A DNA stretch of 64,000 nt from Saccharospirillum sp. MSK14-1. Lineage in GTDB: Bacteria; Pseudomonadota; Gammaproteobacteria; Pseudomonadales; Natronospirillaceae. Location: contig NZ_MIES01000033.1 in assembly GCF_003054965.1 (NCBI RefSeq), forward strand, positions 1,550,001-1,614,000, given 5' to 3'. Under the pieces are notes generated by a model that was given only the letters and a program-made list of their open reading frames with translations, made no database searches and had not been told where the DNA came from. Shown here piece by piece: positions 26,832 through 36,350 of the stretch. Within the stretch, counting starts at the first letter, position 1. Each line of letters begins with the position of its first letter. Position numbers and translations under genes: made by a program.

Positions 26832-28205
26832 GTGCGATTTTGCAAAGGCCACTTACGACGTCGTTGCTCAGCCTTAGTCACCGCGCTGGCACTGGTCTTC
26901 ACAAGCACCGGCCCCAGCCAACTCAATGCCGAAGGCTTTGGTGACCAATCACTGGGTTGGACACGTGACCAAGAAGCGGCGGTCGCCGGTTATCTGCAGC
27001 GCAGATTACAGCGACAGGGTCAGGTCATCAATGATGTCTGGGTTGAGTATTGGCTGAATGAGCGCGCTGAACGGTTAAGGCAAGCATCCAATATTCCTCT
27101 GCACAAAGTCTCTACTTTAACGATTGACGAACGCAGCTTTAATGCTTTTGCCCTGCCCGGTAATGTGATGGGCTTTAACCTGGGGCTGTGGCGTACGGCT
27201 GAAACCGAAGCCGAGTTTATATCGGTGATGGGCCATGAACTTGCACACCTTCGACTGCGTCATTTCAGCCGACTGCAAAATGCTAATCGTCAACAAAGCT
27301 GGCTGGCTATCAGCGGCGCGTTGCTTGGAATCGCCTTGATGAGCAGTAACTCAGAACTAGGGGCAGCCACCTTCACTGGCGCACAAGCCAGCGCCATCCA
27401 GCAAAGCCTGGCCTTCAGTCGCAGTATGGAAACGGAAGCGGATGACTTATCCAGCAAAACCCTGGCTGAAATTGGTTATAACGCCCAAGCCGGTGCACAG
27501 GTATTTCGGCGCATGCAGAATCAAATTACCTACCAGTCATCGGCCTCTGATTACTGGCAGTCGCATCCGCTGCCCACATCCCGTGTTGCGCGACTGGAGT
27601 CGATGGATAATGGGACGATGGAAAACTCACCCGATCATCAATACGACGTGCTGCGTTGGCATATAGCGCACACTCAGCTACCGAATGATGATTTCGCACA
27701 TTGGCCGAACCGCTATCAGTCCCTGCTTTCATCGCAGCCGGACAGTTCTGCGCTGCCTGATGAATTGATCGATCAAGCAAGCCCTGATTTGATATTGGGT
27801 TGGATACTGCATCAAGAAGATCAGTTTGAGCGCGCGCAAATCCGGGAACAACTGGCAACACTGACCCAGCTATTCCCAGACTTTGATCCAGGCTGGTACT
27901 GGCTGGCTCATAACACAGCGCAGCAGCAAGGTCATGGCGCTTGCCGCGAAGCACGCACCTACCTCGATAAGATCGATGCAACTTACATCGATGTTTTAGC
28001 GCTCTCACAGCAACTGGCTGCACGATGCCAGCCGGAACGCGAAACTGAAGCCAGAGCACTTTGGTTGTGGCACAACGGGGAAGAAGGGGCTGCGTTTAAT
28101 CTGTTACGTCAGGCCATCGAACAACCCGCTAACACCAGTCAGCTGGCACGTCTGCGCCAACGGTTGACGGACTTTGAACGCCAGCGGAACCTGCTGCCCA
28201 GTTGA
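26832..28205 (+). CDS. BepA-like M48 metalloprotease, periplasmic
   Basis: This encodes 457 residues from a GTG at 26832 (GGAG 5 bp upstream), which gives a proper signal peptide (RCSALVTALALVFTSTGPSQLNA). The zinc motif HELAH is at about 135-139 in the M48 catalytic domain, followed by the glutamate region METEADDLS. The C-terminal half (about 250-450) is helical and repeat-like, like the TPR region of BepA. BepA helps assemble or clear outer-membrane proteins such as LptD. It converges with nadA. Confidence 0.9.
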   Translation: MRFCKGHLRRRCSALVTALALVFTSTGPSQLNAEGFGDQSLGWTRDQEAAVAGYLQRRLQRQGQVINDVWVEYWLNERAERLRQASNIPLHKVSTLTIDERSFNAFALPGNVMGFNLGLWRTAETEAEFISVMGHELAHLRLRHFSRLQNANRQQSWLAISGALLGIALMSSNSELGAATFTGAQASAIQQSLAFSRSMETEADDLSSKTLAEIGYNAQAGAQVFRRMQNQITYQSSASDYWQSHPLPTSRVARLESMDNGTMENSPDHQYDVLRWHIAHTQLPNDDFAHWPNRYQSLLSSQPDSSALPDELIDQASPDLILGWILHQEDQFERAQIREQLATLTQLFPDFDPGWYWLAHNTAQQQGHGACREARTYLDKIDATYIDVLALSQQLAARCQPERETEARALWLWHNGEEGAAFNLLRQAIEQPANTSQLARLRQRLTDFERQRNLLPS

Positions 28206-28216
28206 AAGCGCGGTGA

Positions 28217-29266
28217 TTAAGCCGCGCGCTGGGACGAGAAGTTCAACATCCGATCCAAAGGAAGCCGCGCTCGCTCAATTAAGTCGGCATCCACCTGAAT
28301 CTCTTCGGTCGGATTTAGTAGCACGGACTTGATCCGCTCCAGATCGTTCATTGCCATCCAAGGACAGTGCGCACAGGAACGGCAATTACCACCCTGCCCG
28401 GCTGTCGGAGCCTCAATAAAGGTTTTATTCGGCGAGCGTTGCTGCATCTTGTAAAAGATGCCTCTATCAGTGGCGACAATAAACTGTTGGTTGGGCAGTT
28501 GCTCTGATGCATTCAACAGTTGAGTAGTTGACCCCACCACATCCGCTAACTCGACAACCGCCTCTGGCGATTCCGGGTGCACCAGAATCGCCGCTTCGGG
28601 ATACAAGGCTTTCAAGTCTGTCAGGCCTTTCGCCCGAAATTCTTCATGGACAATACAGGAACCGTTCCACAACAACATGTCAGCACCGGTTTCGCGCTGG
28701 ATATACCGCCCCAGATGTTGATCTGGCGCCCACAGAATTTTTTTACCCTGGCGGTCAAGATGATCCACGACATCCAACGCAATACTGGAAGTCACCACCC
28801 AATCAGCTCGCGCTTTGACCGCAGCAGAGGTATTCGCGTAGACCACAACCGTGCGATCTGGATGCTGATCACAGAAAGCTGCAAATTCGTCCGGCGGGCA
28901 ACCCAGATCGAGTGAGCAGGTGGCCTCCAGTGTTGGCATCAACACGCGCTTATCCGGACTTAAGATCTTGGTGGTTTCGCCCATAAAACGAACGCCTGCA
29001 ACAAGCACCGTTTGAGCGTCCACATCGCGACCGAAACGCGCCATTTCCAGAGAGTCACCAATAAAACCGCCTGACGCTTCTGCCAAAGCCTGCACCAATG
29101 GATCGGTATAGTAATGGGCCACCAAAACGGCTTTTTGAGCGCGCATCAACTCGATAATTTCTTCGTTCAATGCACTGACTTCCGCACTGCTAAGACTGGT
29201 CATGCGCTCAGCAATGGGAACATCAAAATTAATGGTCAGATCGGACAACACAGCAGAATCGGTCAT
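28217..29266 (-). CDS. nadA: Quinolinate synthase NadA
   Basis: This encodes 349 residues with 4Fe-4S cysteines at about 117 ([10 protein letters not shown]), 204 ([11 protein letters not shown]) and the C-terminal [13 protein letters not shown]. It condenses iminoaspartate with dihydroxyacetone phosphate to quinolinate for NAD synthesis. Conserved VAHYYTD and [13 protein letters not shown] are present. It is monocistronic here; nadB and nadC are absent from the window. Confidence 0.97.
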   Translation of the reverse strand: MTDSAVLSDLTINFDVPIAERMTSLSSAEVSALNEEIIELMRAQKAVLVAHYYTDPLVQALAEASGGFIGDSLEMARFGRDVDAQTVLVAGVRFMGETTKILSPDKRVLMPTLEATCSLDLGCPPDEFAAFCDQHPDRTVVVYANTSAAVKARADWVVTSSIALDVVDHLDRQGKKILWAPDQHLGRYIQRETGADMLLWNGSCIVHEEFRAKGLTDLKALYPEAAILVHPESPEAVVELADVVGSTTQLLNASEQLPNQQFIVATDRGIFYKMQQRSPNKTFIEAPTAGQGGNCRSCAHCPWMAMNDLERIKSVLLNPTEEIQVDADLIERARLPLDRMLNFSSQRAA

Positions 29267-29381
29267 GGTTACTCAACGGCCTCTTTACAGCCTGTCATTG
29301 TACTCCGAAACATAGCGGAGCCCTATGGCCCTCATGATGGGGACGGTTAGCAGATGGCACAATAGGGGATTGCATAGGCAT

Positions 29382-29411
29382 AAAAAAAGGAGAGCTAAAC
29401 TCTCCTTTTTT
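29382..29411. terminator. Intrinsic terminator behind the tRNA-Lys genes
   Basis: GGAGAG (29389-29394) pairs with CTCTCC (29400-29405) around CTAAA, flanked by an A-tract and T-tract that extend the stem. It ends the minus-strand tRNA-Lys transcript and could also act on the plus strand. Confidence 0.92.
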
Positions 29412-29417
29412 GGAATA

Positions 29418-29493
29418 TGGTGGGTCGTGCAGGATTCGAACCTGCGACCAATTGGTTAAAAGCCAACTGCTCTACCAACTGAGCTAACGACCC
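29418..29493 (-). tRNA. tRNA-Lys (anticodon TTT), copy 2
   Basis: 76 nt, acceptor GGGTCGT, D-arm AGCTCAGTTGGTAGAGC, anticodon TTT at 29458-29460, T-arm GGTTCGAATCC and an encoded CCA. It is identical to the copy at 29573-29648 and lies downstream of it on the minus strand. Confidence 0.98.
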
Positions 29494-29572
29494 TTGGTAG
29501 CTGGCCTGATCATCCTTCAACCTGAGTCGTTTTGCTCGCTACTCCGCCTCAGGACCGTGAACAGAGTAAAGG

Positions 29573-29648
29573 TGGTGGGTCGTGCAGGATTCGAACCTGC
29601 GACCAATTGGTTAAAAGCCAACTGCTCTACCAACTGAGCTAACGACCC
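29573..29648 (-). tRNA. tRNA-Lys (anticodon TTT), copy 1
   Basis: 76 nt, complete cloverleaf with encoded CCA, identical to the copy 79 bp downstream. It is the promoter-proximal gene of a two-tRNA transcript. Confidence 0.98.
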
Positions 29649-29661
29649 AAAGGAGGCGCAT

Positions 29662-29689
29662 ATAATATGTATTTTTATCCCGGACGCAA
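29662..29689 (-). promoter_or_regulatory. Promoter of the tRNA-Lys pair
   Basis: Reading the minus strand: -35 TTGCGT (29684-29689), 16-bp spacer, -10 TATTAT (29662-29667), then an ATGCGCC discriminator and the tRNA start 14 bp on. Confidence 0.75.
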
Positions 29690-29760
29690 CCCCGGGCTTG
29701 TCTTTTTTTGATGCCAAGCCTTTGATCTAAAAGGGCTTTGCCAACACAGTCCTGAAGCCT

Positions 29761-30435
29761 TCAGGCCTGATATCGCGTCGGGTCCGGCAAACCTGCCTCT
29801 GCAAAGCCTTTTTGGCGCAGTCGACAAGAGTCGCACTGACCGCATGCCTCACCGGATTCGTTGGCCTGATAACAACTAATCGTCAAACCATAGTCCACAC
29901 CTAGACGACTACCCAGCGCCACGGTTTGAGCCTTACTCAGATTGATGAGCGGCGTGTGGATGGTAATCATTCGACCTTCAACGCCCATCCGAGTCGCCAG
30001 ATTGGCAAGGCGCTCATATGCTTCGATGTACTCAGGGCGGCAGTCTGGGTAGCCAGAGTAGTCGACAGCGCTAACACCGATAAAGAGGTTTTGTGCTTCC
30101 AATACCTCAGCCCACCCCAGTGCGATGGACAGAAAAACCGTGTTTCGGGCTGGAACATAGGTCACCGGGATGCCGTCTGTTTCCTCCGTGGGAACCTCAA
30201 GGCTATGGTCGGTCAAGGCCGATCCACCCAAACTTGCCAGATCAATGGGAATGACTTTGTGTTCTACCACATCCATTGCTTGAGCGATGCGCTTAGCGGC
30301 ATCCAATTCGGCATCGTGCCGCTGTCCATAATCGAAGCTGAGCGCATAAAGCTCGTACCCGTCCGCTTTGGCCTGAGCCAATACTGTCGTCGAATCGAGG
30401 CCTCCGGACAGAAGAACCACGGCTTTTTTGGTCAT
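29761..30435 (-). CDS. queC: 7-cyano-7-deazaguanine synthase QueC
   Basis: This encodes 224 residues starting [17 protein letters not shown]. The PP-loop SGGLDS is at 10-15, and the C-terminal zinc site has the pattern SCYQ...CGQCDSC. It converts 7-carboxy-7-deazaguanine to preQ0 for queuosine synthesis. It follows cpoB by 51 bp in the same direction, the tol-pal-cpoB-que order of Pseudomonas; queE is not between them. Confidence 0.96.
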   Translation of the reverse strand: MTKKAVVLLSGGLDSTTVLAQAKADGYELYALSFDYGQRHDAELDAAKRIAQAMDVVEHKVIPIDLASLGGSALTDHSLEVPTEETDGIPVTYVPARNTVFLSIALGWAEVLEAQNLFIGVSAVDYSGYPDCRPEYIEAYERLANLATRMGVEGRMITIHTPLINLSKAQTVALGSRLGVDYGLTISCYQANESGEACGQCDSCRLRQKGFAEAGLPDPTRYQA

Positions 30436-30486
30436 GGGTGTATCTCGTGAGTGATCATGAAATGGCAGCCGGCAGGCTGCCATTGC

Positions 30487-31275
30487 TTAATTAGAATTGA
30501 GTCTCGCCTGCGCCAGCTGTGCACTCTGGCTATCGGGATAGTCCACAATCACACGCTGAAACAGTTGACGTGCCTGATCAGAATTACCGCCCTGCTGAGC
30601 AATAATACCTAACTTATAGAGCGAGTCAGGGACCTTGGCATTCGTTGGAAACTGATCAATAACGGTTTGAAACGCCGTCCGGGCTTCATCAACGTTACGA
30701 CTGGCCAACTGCACTTCTCCAAGCCAATACCAGGCATTGGGAGTCAAAGAATGATCGGGATGGGCATCAGCAAACGCTTGCAAGGCGGCAATGGCTTCTG
30801 GAAACTCACGCGCCCTGATGTGATCTCGGGCCGCATTGTATTCTGCCAGAATATCTTCATCACTGACCGCTTCGAAGTCGATCGATTCGGCGGGCGCCGT
30901 CTCGACAGACGAAGAACCATTGCCCGGATTCTGCTGCAGCGCCAGTATGCGCTGGTCCAGGTCAATGTAACGTTCACGCTGCTCTTCGCGCATCACATCA
31001 AGCTGATAGGTGAGCTCTTCAATCAGGCCGCGTTGCTCAGCCACCTGCTGTTGCAAGTCTTGAACCTGAAACATCAGGTTTTCAACAAAGGCTGCCGAAG
31101 GGCCGTTGGGGTTTGTGCGCGCTGAACTATCTGGACCGCCCAAGGTACCCAAACTTGATGAAGCACCGTCGGGTTGAGATTCGACAATCGCAGGTTCAGC
31201 AGAAAGCGATCCTACAAAAACAAAAGTGCTGCCCAAAAGGGCAGCACTATAGATAAGAGCTTGTTTATTCAGCAT
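30487..31275 (-). CDS. cpoB: Cell-division coordinator CpoB (YbgF)
   Basis: This encodes 262 residues. A signal peptide (to about 26), an N-terminal coiled coil (about 60-110, VENLMFQVQDLQQQVAEQRG) for trimerisation, and three TPR repeats (about 140-262) are visible. CpoB binds TolA and PBP1B and couples outer-membrane constriction to septal peptidoglycan synthesis. It follows pal by 6 bp. Confidence 0.95.
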   Translation of the reverse strand: MLNKQALIYSAALLGSTFVFVGSLSAEPAIVESQPDGASSSLGTLGGPDSSARTNPNGPSAAFVENLMFQVQDLQQQVAEQRGLIEELTYQLDVMREEQRERYIDLDQRILALQQNPGNGSSSVETAPAESIDFEAVSDEDILAEYNAARDHIRAREFPEAIAALQAFADAHPDHSLTPNAWYWLGEVQLASRNVDEARTAFQTVIDQFPTNAKVPDSLYKLGIIAQQGGNSDQARQLFQRVIVDYPDSQSAQLAQARLNSN

Positions 31276-31281
31276 GGCCGA

Positions 31282-31806
31282 TTAGTAAACAATCTCTACA
31301 CGACGGTTTTCAGCGTAGTCAGCTTCGGTGCTACCCAGAGCAACCGGACGCTCTTCGCCATAGCTAACGGTGTCGATCTGGCTGGCAGCGGCACCTTTCA
31401 GCATCAGGTAGTCAGCAACGGCTTGCGCGCGACGCTCACCCAGTGCCAAGTTGTATTCACGAGTACCACGCTCATCAGCATGACCTTCCAGGACAATGCT
31501 CATGTTCGGGTTAGCAACCAGGTTCATAGCATGCGCGTTCAGCACAGTGCGGAACTCGGTGCGGATTTCAGACTTGTCGAAGTCGAAGTAAACGATGGTC
31601 TGATCCAGCAGAGCTTGGAACTCGCTGGTGACGCTTTGTTCGCCTTCAGTGGTGTCAGTATCGAGAGTCAGCTCTTCGTCTGTTGTGCCAGTACCCGTTG
31701 TGCTGGTGGCTTCGCCGGAAGAACCTGTATCTTCTGTCGTGGCGCAGCCAGCCAGGAATACAGCAAAAGTAATAGCAGCAGCTTGAATCAGTTTGGATTT
31801 AGCCAT
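31282..31806 (-). CDS. pal: Peptidoglycan-associated lipoprotein Pal
   Basis: This encodes 174 residues. Lipobox FLAGC (Cys21) and a Thr/Ser/Glu-rich linker (about 22-65) precede the OmpA-like peptidoglycan-binding domain: VYFDFDKSEI, EGHADERGTREYN, LGERRA and VSYGEERP. It anchors the outer membrane to murein and meets TolB. It lies between tolB and cpoB. Confidence 0.97.
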   Translation of the reverse strand: MAKSKLIQAAAITFAVFLAGCATTEDTGSSGEATSTTGTGTTDEELTLDTDTTEGEQSVTSEFQALLDQTIVYFDFDKSEIRTEFRTVLNAHAMNLVANPNMSIVLEGHADERGTREYNLALGERRAQAVADYLMLKGAAASQIDTVSYGEERPVALGSTEADYAENRRVEIVY

Positions 31807-31893
31807 TTTCCTTTATCCCATCGGTTATATGTCGTTTTATTGGTTATTTACAGACCAATTTGCCCTTAATGGCATATTGCCCTGCAAATGACC

Positions 31894-33204
31894 CTAGTTC
31901 AAGTAGGGAGACCAGGCCGGTTCAATTACGTCTCCGTATATCGACGGCATCTGGCTTGTGACCTGCCCATCCAGGGACACCCAGGCCAAAACCCCCTCAC
32001 CCCCTCTCTTAGTCGCATAAACCAGCATCGTGCCGTTAGGCGCAATACTGGGAGACTCATCCAGGTTGGTTTCTGTCAGCACTCTTACGTTACGTGATGC
32101 CAGATCCATTGCTGCAACGTGGAACCTGCCTTCTGTTTGGTGAATAAAGACTAGGTATTGCCCGTCGCTGCTGAATTGGGCTTTCAGGTTTTGACTGCCT
32201 TCAAAGGTTAAGCGCTCTATACGCTTAGTGGCAAGGTCCATTTGATAAATTTGTGGTCTACCTCCTCTTTCCGAGGTATAGATCAAAGACTGAGAGTCCG
32301 GAGAAAAACTCGGCTCAGTATCTATATAACTATTCCTCGTTAATCGGGTACTTCGTCCACTGGAAAAATCGTACAGATATAATTCTGGATTTCCCTCCGT
32401 ACTGGATACATAAGCCAAATATCGACCATCAGGTGAAAATGCTGGCGAGCTGGTATAACCGCGCCGGCCGGACAAGGTATCCGACTGACCCGATGCCAGT
32501 TCCTGAACAAACACCTTCCAACGATCGCCCACTTTATTGGCAAATGCGATGCGCCGGCCATCACCAGACCAAGATGGAGAAATAATAGGTTCATCGGACT
32601 GGTAAACAGTACGGGCGCGTTGACCGTCCGCATCGGCCACTTGCAGCCGGTATTCGAAATTACCCACACTGGTTGGCTGGCGAGTTACAAAAGCAATCTT
32701 GGTAGAGAAGATACCTTTAATACCGGTAATACGTTCATGAATAAGATCGGATATTGAGTGGCCCAAGTCCCTTAACTGAGAAACTGCCACTGTCTGACTG
32801 CCACCCACCATCCGTCGACCTTGCACTATATCAAACAAGGAAAAGCTCACTCGGATTCGCCCACCAGCAACAGGCTCCATTCGACCGATGACCAGGTATT
32901 CCTGCTCCAGCAATCGCCAGTCGCGATAAAACACACCTTCCTGAGAGGTCGGTTGACTGAGCATCTCCCTGGCAGGCAACAGATCAAAACGGCCTGTTCG
33001 CCCCAAATTCGCTCGAATAATGCCATCAACTTGCTCGGGTAATGCTTCAGATCCCCCCCAGAAAAACGGCACAACGGATACTTTGGTACGGGCGTCGTAA
33101 CCACGGGTCACGACGATTTCTAAATCTTCTGCCTGAACCAGTATTGCGGCCAAGGCAGACATCCATGCAACAGCCAGAATGGCCAGACGTCGTTGAACTC
33201 TCAC
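31894..33204 (-). CDS. tolB: Tol-Pal system periplasmic protein TolB
   Basis: This encodes 436 residues. A signal peptide, an N-terminal alpha/beta domain (about 30-165) and a six-bladed WD40-like propeller (about 190-430) with repeated PSWSGDGRRIAF, PAFSPDGRYLAYVS and PSFSPDSQSLIYTS. It links Pal to TolA. Its start overlaps tolA by 4 bp. Confidence 0.97.
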   Translation of the reverse strand: MRVQRRLAILAVAWMSALAAILVQAEDLEIVVTRGYDARTKVSVVPFFWGGSEALPEQVDGIIRANLGRTGRFDLLPAREMLSQPTSQEGVFYRDWRLLEQEYLVIGRMEPVAGGRIRVSFSLFDIVQGRRMVGGSQTVAVSQLRDLGHSISDLIHERITGIKGIFSTKIAFVTRQPTSVGNFEYRLQVADADGQRARTVYQSDEPIISPSWSGDGRRIAFANKVGDRWKVFVQELASGQSDTLSGRRGYTSSPAFSPDGRYLAYVSSTEGNPELYLYDFSSGRSTRLTRNSYIDTEPSFSPDSQSLIYTSERGGRPQIYQMDLATKRIERLTFEGSQNLKAQFSSDGQYLVFIHQTEGRFHVAAMDLASRNVRVLTETNLDESPSIAPNGTMLVYATKRGGEGVLAWVSLDGQVTSQMPSIYGDVIEPAWSPYLN

Positions 33205-34058
33205 TGCATCAGGTCCTCTGGTTTAAAACGAAAACGAAAGGTTCGAAAGTTACGATTAAACACGTTGATATCGTCCGGTACTTGATAGCGACGCACGCGC
33301 TGAACCGCTCTGATCGCCGATTGATCCAGCGCAGCGATGCCGCTGCTGGAAACAATTTCAGCTGAGAGCAATTCACCGGTTGGCAATAAGGACACCTGGA
33401 CAACGGTTTCCCGCCCAGTCAGATCCATTATTTGCAATTCCATGGGCCGCGACCAAGCTCGTGTAATCTGCTGATAAATGCGATCAGTATAGGTCGACGT
33501 TACCTCTGCATCGCGCTCGCGTTGCGCCTGCGCAGCCGCCAGCTCTTCCTGCTGACGCTCCAACTGAGAGTCTTCGCTGTCCAAACCGGCCAATAAATCG
33601 CTGAACGCGTCTTCACTGTTCACCGGCGGCGCGGGATTCTGGGGCGCTGCCGTTTCCGCCGGTGGCGTTGGCTCTGGCTCCGGTTGCGCTTTAGGTTGCT
33701 GAGGCGCGGGCTCTGGCGTTGGTTGTGGTTGTGGCGCTGGCTCAGGTTCGGGCTGAGGCTCCGGTTTGGGTGCCGGAGGCGACGGCTCTGGCTGCGGCTG
33801 TGGTCGCGGTTCTGGCTTGGGTTGTGGCGCTGGCTCCGGCGCTGGTTGCGCTGTTGGCGGTTGCTCACGGACCGGTTGCGGCTGCGGTTCCAGCATCAAA
33901 TTAGCGGTCAAGGTCGGTGGCAACTCAAACCGATCCGGTGAAGGGTGAGTCACGCTGAAGCCAACCAAAAACAACGCCGCCAGCAACACATGCAAACCAA
34001 CAGCTTGCACGGCCGGCAACGCCAAATGGCGACGACTGAAGCGCCACTCACTCTTCAT
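33201..34058 (-). CDS. tolA: Cell-envelope protein TolA, proline-rich linker
   Basis: This encodes 285 residues: one inner-membrane helix (about 14-36), then a long Pro/Glu/Gln-rich linker (about 57-146, PxP and PEPxP repeats), a short charged helix (about 150-185) and the TolA/TonB-type C-terminal domain (about 188-285, ITRAWSRPMELQ). TolA usually spans the periplasm with an alanine/lysine-rich helix; here the linker looks TonB-like. The position between tolR and tolB identifies it as TolA. It overlaps both neighbours (11 and 4 bp). Confidence 0.93.
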   Translation of the reverse strand: MKSEWRFSRRHLALPAVQAVGLHVLLAALFLVGFSVTHPSPDRFELPPTLTANLMLEPQPQPVREQPPTAQPAPEPAPQPKPEPRPQPQPEPSPPAPKPEPQPEPEPAPQPQPTPEPAPQQPKAQPEPEPTPPAETAAPQNPAPPVNSEDAFSDLLAGLDSEDSQLERQQEELAAAQAQRERDAEVTSTYTDRIYQQITRAWSRPMELQIMDLTGRETVVQVSLLPTGELLSAEIVSSSGIAALDQSAIRAVQRVRRYQVPDDINVFNRNFRTFRFRFKPEDLMQ

Positions 34059-34479
34059 TCGGCGCCTCGGTAATCAGGCCCACCGATTCAATACCTGCGG
34101 TCTGTAGATTCGACATAACTTGCATTACTCGACCATACGAGATGCTCGTGTCACCCCGGATGTAGACCTGCAACGTCGGTTGCTGGCCCAGCACCCGGGC
34201 AACGTACTGACCCACACCACTCGGCTCAACGGGCTCAGGTTCCTCTTCACCACGTTCGACAAAAACCTGACCTTGAGCATCCACCGCAACAATCAAATAT
34301 TCCTGATTCTCATCGCGCTCCAACGGCCCAGATTCAACTTGCGGCACATCAACTTCAACGCCCTGCATCATCATCGGTGCGGTCACCATAAAGATGATCA
34401 ATAAGACCAACATGACGTCGATATAAGGCACCACGTTGATCTCGGACATCGGCTTTCGCCGCTTACGAACCAGGCTCAT
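34048..34479 (-). CDS. tolR: Tol-Pal protein TolR
   Basis: This encodes 143 residues of the ExbD/TolR family. One N-terminal membrane helix with the proton-path Asp (NVVPYIDVMLVLLIIFMV) and a periplasmic domain that binds peptidoglycan. It forms the proton-driven motor with TolQ. It overlaps tolQ by 4 bp and tolA by 11 bp. Confidence 0.97.
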   Translation of the reverse strand: MSLVRKRRKPMSEINVVPYIDVMLVLLIIFMVTAPMMMQGVEVDVPQVESGPLERDENQEYLIVAVDAQGQVFVERGEEEPEPVEPSGVGQYVARVLGQQPTLQVYIRGDTSISYGRVMQVMSNLQTAGIESVGLITEAPNEE

Positions 34480-35195
34480 TCAGCGACTTCCTGTTTGCGA
34501 CCCTGCCCCGCCAGCAAATGCGCCTGACGATGCAGGATGGCCGCAAACTCTTCAGCAAAGGTTTCATAATTGGCAACCAATTTATCTGAGCGAGCAGAGA
34601 ACCGGTTGTAGGCAATCACCGCCGGAATGGCTGCGAACAAGCCCATGGCGGTTGCAATCAAGGCTTCAGAAATACCCGGTGCGACGGTCGACAAGGTTAC
34701 CTGCGTGACCGACGCCAAACCGCGGAAGGAATTCATGATGCCCCAGACGGTACCAAACAAACCCACATACGGACTGGTTGAACCGACGGTCGCCAAAAAC
34801 GGCAGATGCTGATCAAGCTTTTCCATCTCTTTGCTGACGGCCACACGCATCGCACGCTGACAACCAGCCATGATGGCATCGGCGTCAGTGACCTGCTGCT
34901 GGCGCAAACGACTGAATTCTTTAAACCCGGCTCGGAAAATATGTTCACCGCCGTTGTCGGCATCCGGGTTAGCGTTGATCTGGCGATACAACTGAGACAG
35001 GTCCATGCCGGACCAGAAACGTTCTTCAAAACTGGCAAATCGATGATAGGCGGTCGTCAGCACCTTACGGCGCTCGAAGATAAACACCCAGGTTGCAACC
35101 GAGGCTACTAACAACGTCAGCATGACAAACTGCACTAACAGTGTCGCTTCGCTGACCAATTCCCATATTGATAATTGACTGCCCACTACCGTCAT
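34476..35195 (-). CDS. tolQ: Tol-Pal proton channel TolQ
   Basis: This encodes 239 residues of the MotA/TolQ/ExbB family with three membrane helices (about 22-42, 135-160 and 170-195). The conserved VGLFGTVWGIMNSFRG and AIAT..GL motif region is present. The usual upstream ybgC thioesterase gene is missing; ruvB lies 119 bp upstream instead. Confidence 0.97.
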   Translation of the reverse strand: MTVVGSQLSIWELVSEATLLVQFVMLTLLVASVATWVFIFERRKVLTTAYHRFASFEERFWSGMDLSQLYRQINANPDADNGGEHIFRAGFKEFSRLRQQQVTDADAIMAGCQRAMRVAVSKEMEKLDQHLPFLATVGSTSPYVGLFGTVWGIMNSFRGLASVTQVTLSTVAPGISEALIATAMGLFAAIPAVIAYNRFSARSDKLVANYETFAEEFAAILHRQAHLLAGQGRKQEVAE

Positions 35196-35314
35196 CCTCA
35201 GAGACTTTCAGCGGGCCAGACTAAAGAAGTTTTTTGGCAAATACTAGACAGCGCGATTTCGCCAATCACGGTTTTCAATCCCTTTGCACAGGGCCGTGAT
35301 CGACGTTGAAGTGT

Positions 35315-36322
35315 TTATTTGGGCTGGGGCAGATCGAAGTGCTGATAGGCTAAATCAGTGACCATTCGACCACGAGGCGTCCGGGTCAAAAAGCCCTGCT
35401 GAATCAAATAAGGCTCGACCACATCTTCAAGGGTGTCGCGCTCTTCACTCAAGGCTGCGGCTAAACTCTCGACTCCGACCGGGCCTCCGCCGAACTTCTC
35501 AATTAACGTCATCAGCATCCGACGGTCGAGGTGATCGAAACCCGCCTTATCAACGTTGAGCAAGTTCAGCGCGCCATCGGCGATGGTCTGATTCACACTG
35601 CCTTCGTGTTTCACTTCGGCATAGTCGCGCACACGTCGCAGCAAACGATTGGCAATACGGGGCGTGCCGCGCGAGCGATGCGCCACTTCGCCAGCGCCAT
35701 CGCGATCTATCTCCACACCTAACTTATTGGCAGAGCGCAGCACGATCTCGGTCAGCTCAGCGACCGAATAAAACTCCAGTCGCTCGACGATGCCGAAACG
35801 ATCACGCAAAGGAGAGGTCAGCAAACCCGCTCGTGTAGTGGCCCCCACTAATGTGAACGGCGGCAAATCGAGTTTGATGGAACGTGCCGCCGGCCCTTCG
35901 CCGATCATGATGTCGAGCTGATAATCTTCCATCGCCGGGTACAGTACTTCCTCTACCTGCGGCGACAGGCGATGAATCTCATCAATAAAAAGAACGTCAC
36001 CGGATTCCAGATTGGTCAGCATCGCAGCCAGATCACCGGCCTTTTCCAACACCGGGCCCGAGGTGGTCTTAATATTAACGCCCATCTCATTGGCGATAAT
36101 ATTGGCCAGCGTTGTTTTACCCAGGCCGGGCGGCCCGAATACCAAAGTATGATCAAGGGGCTCTTCGCGCTTGCGGGCGGCGCTGATGAAGATTTCCATC
36201 TTCTCACGCACCACCGCCTGACCGATGTACTCAGCCAATGACAGCGGCCGGATCGCGCGGTCAAACTGTTCTTCGCGAATGTCTTGTGGCTCAGGCGCGA
36301 TAAAGCGGTCGGTTTCGATCAT
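35315..36322 (-). CDS. ruvB: Holliday-junction branch-migration ATPase RuvB
   Basis: This encodes 335 residues. Walker [10 protein letters not shown], Walker B FIDEIHRL and the arginine-finger region [17 protein letters not shown] are present, plus the C-terminal winged helix ([13 protein letters not shown]). Hexameric rings drive branch migration with RuvA. It follows ruvA by 28 bp. Confidence 0.98.
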   Translation of the reverse strand: MIETDRFIAPEPQDIREEQFDRAIRPLSLAEYIGQAVVREKMEIFISAARKREEPLDHTLVFGPPGLGKTTLANIIANEMGVNIKTTSGPVLEKAGDLAAMLTNLESGDVLFIDEIHRLSPQVEEVLYPAMEDYQLDIMIGEGPAARSIKLDLPPFTLVGATTRAGLLTSPLRDRFGIVERLEFYSVAELTEIVLRSANKLGVEIDRDGAGEVAHRSRGTPRIANRLLRRVRDYAEVKHEGSVNQTIADGALNLLNVDKAGFDHLDRRMLMTLIEKFGGGPVGVESLAAALSEERDTLEDVVEPYLIQQGFLTRTPRGRMVTDLAYQHFDLPQPK

Positions 36323-36350
36323 CGGTCAGTCGGTTCAGCCAGAAAGTGGG

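Noticed and set aside
33684-33948. Gly/Trp/Leu/Arg-rich plus-strand frames opposite tolA
   Set aside because: They are mirror images of the Pro-rich repeats in tolA.
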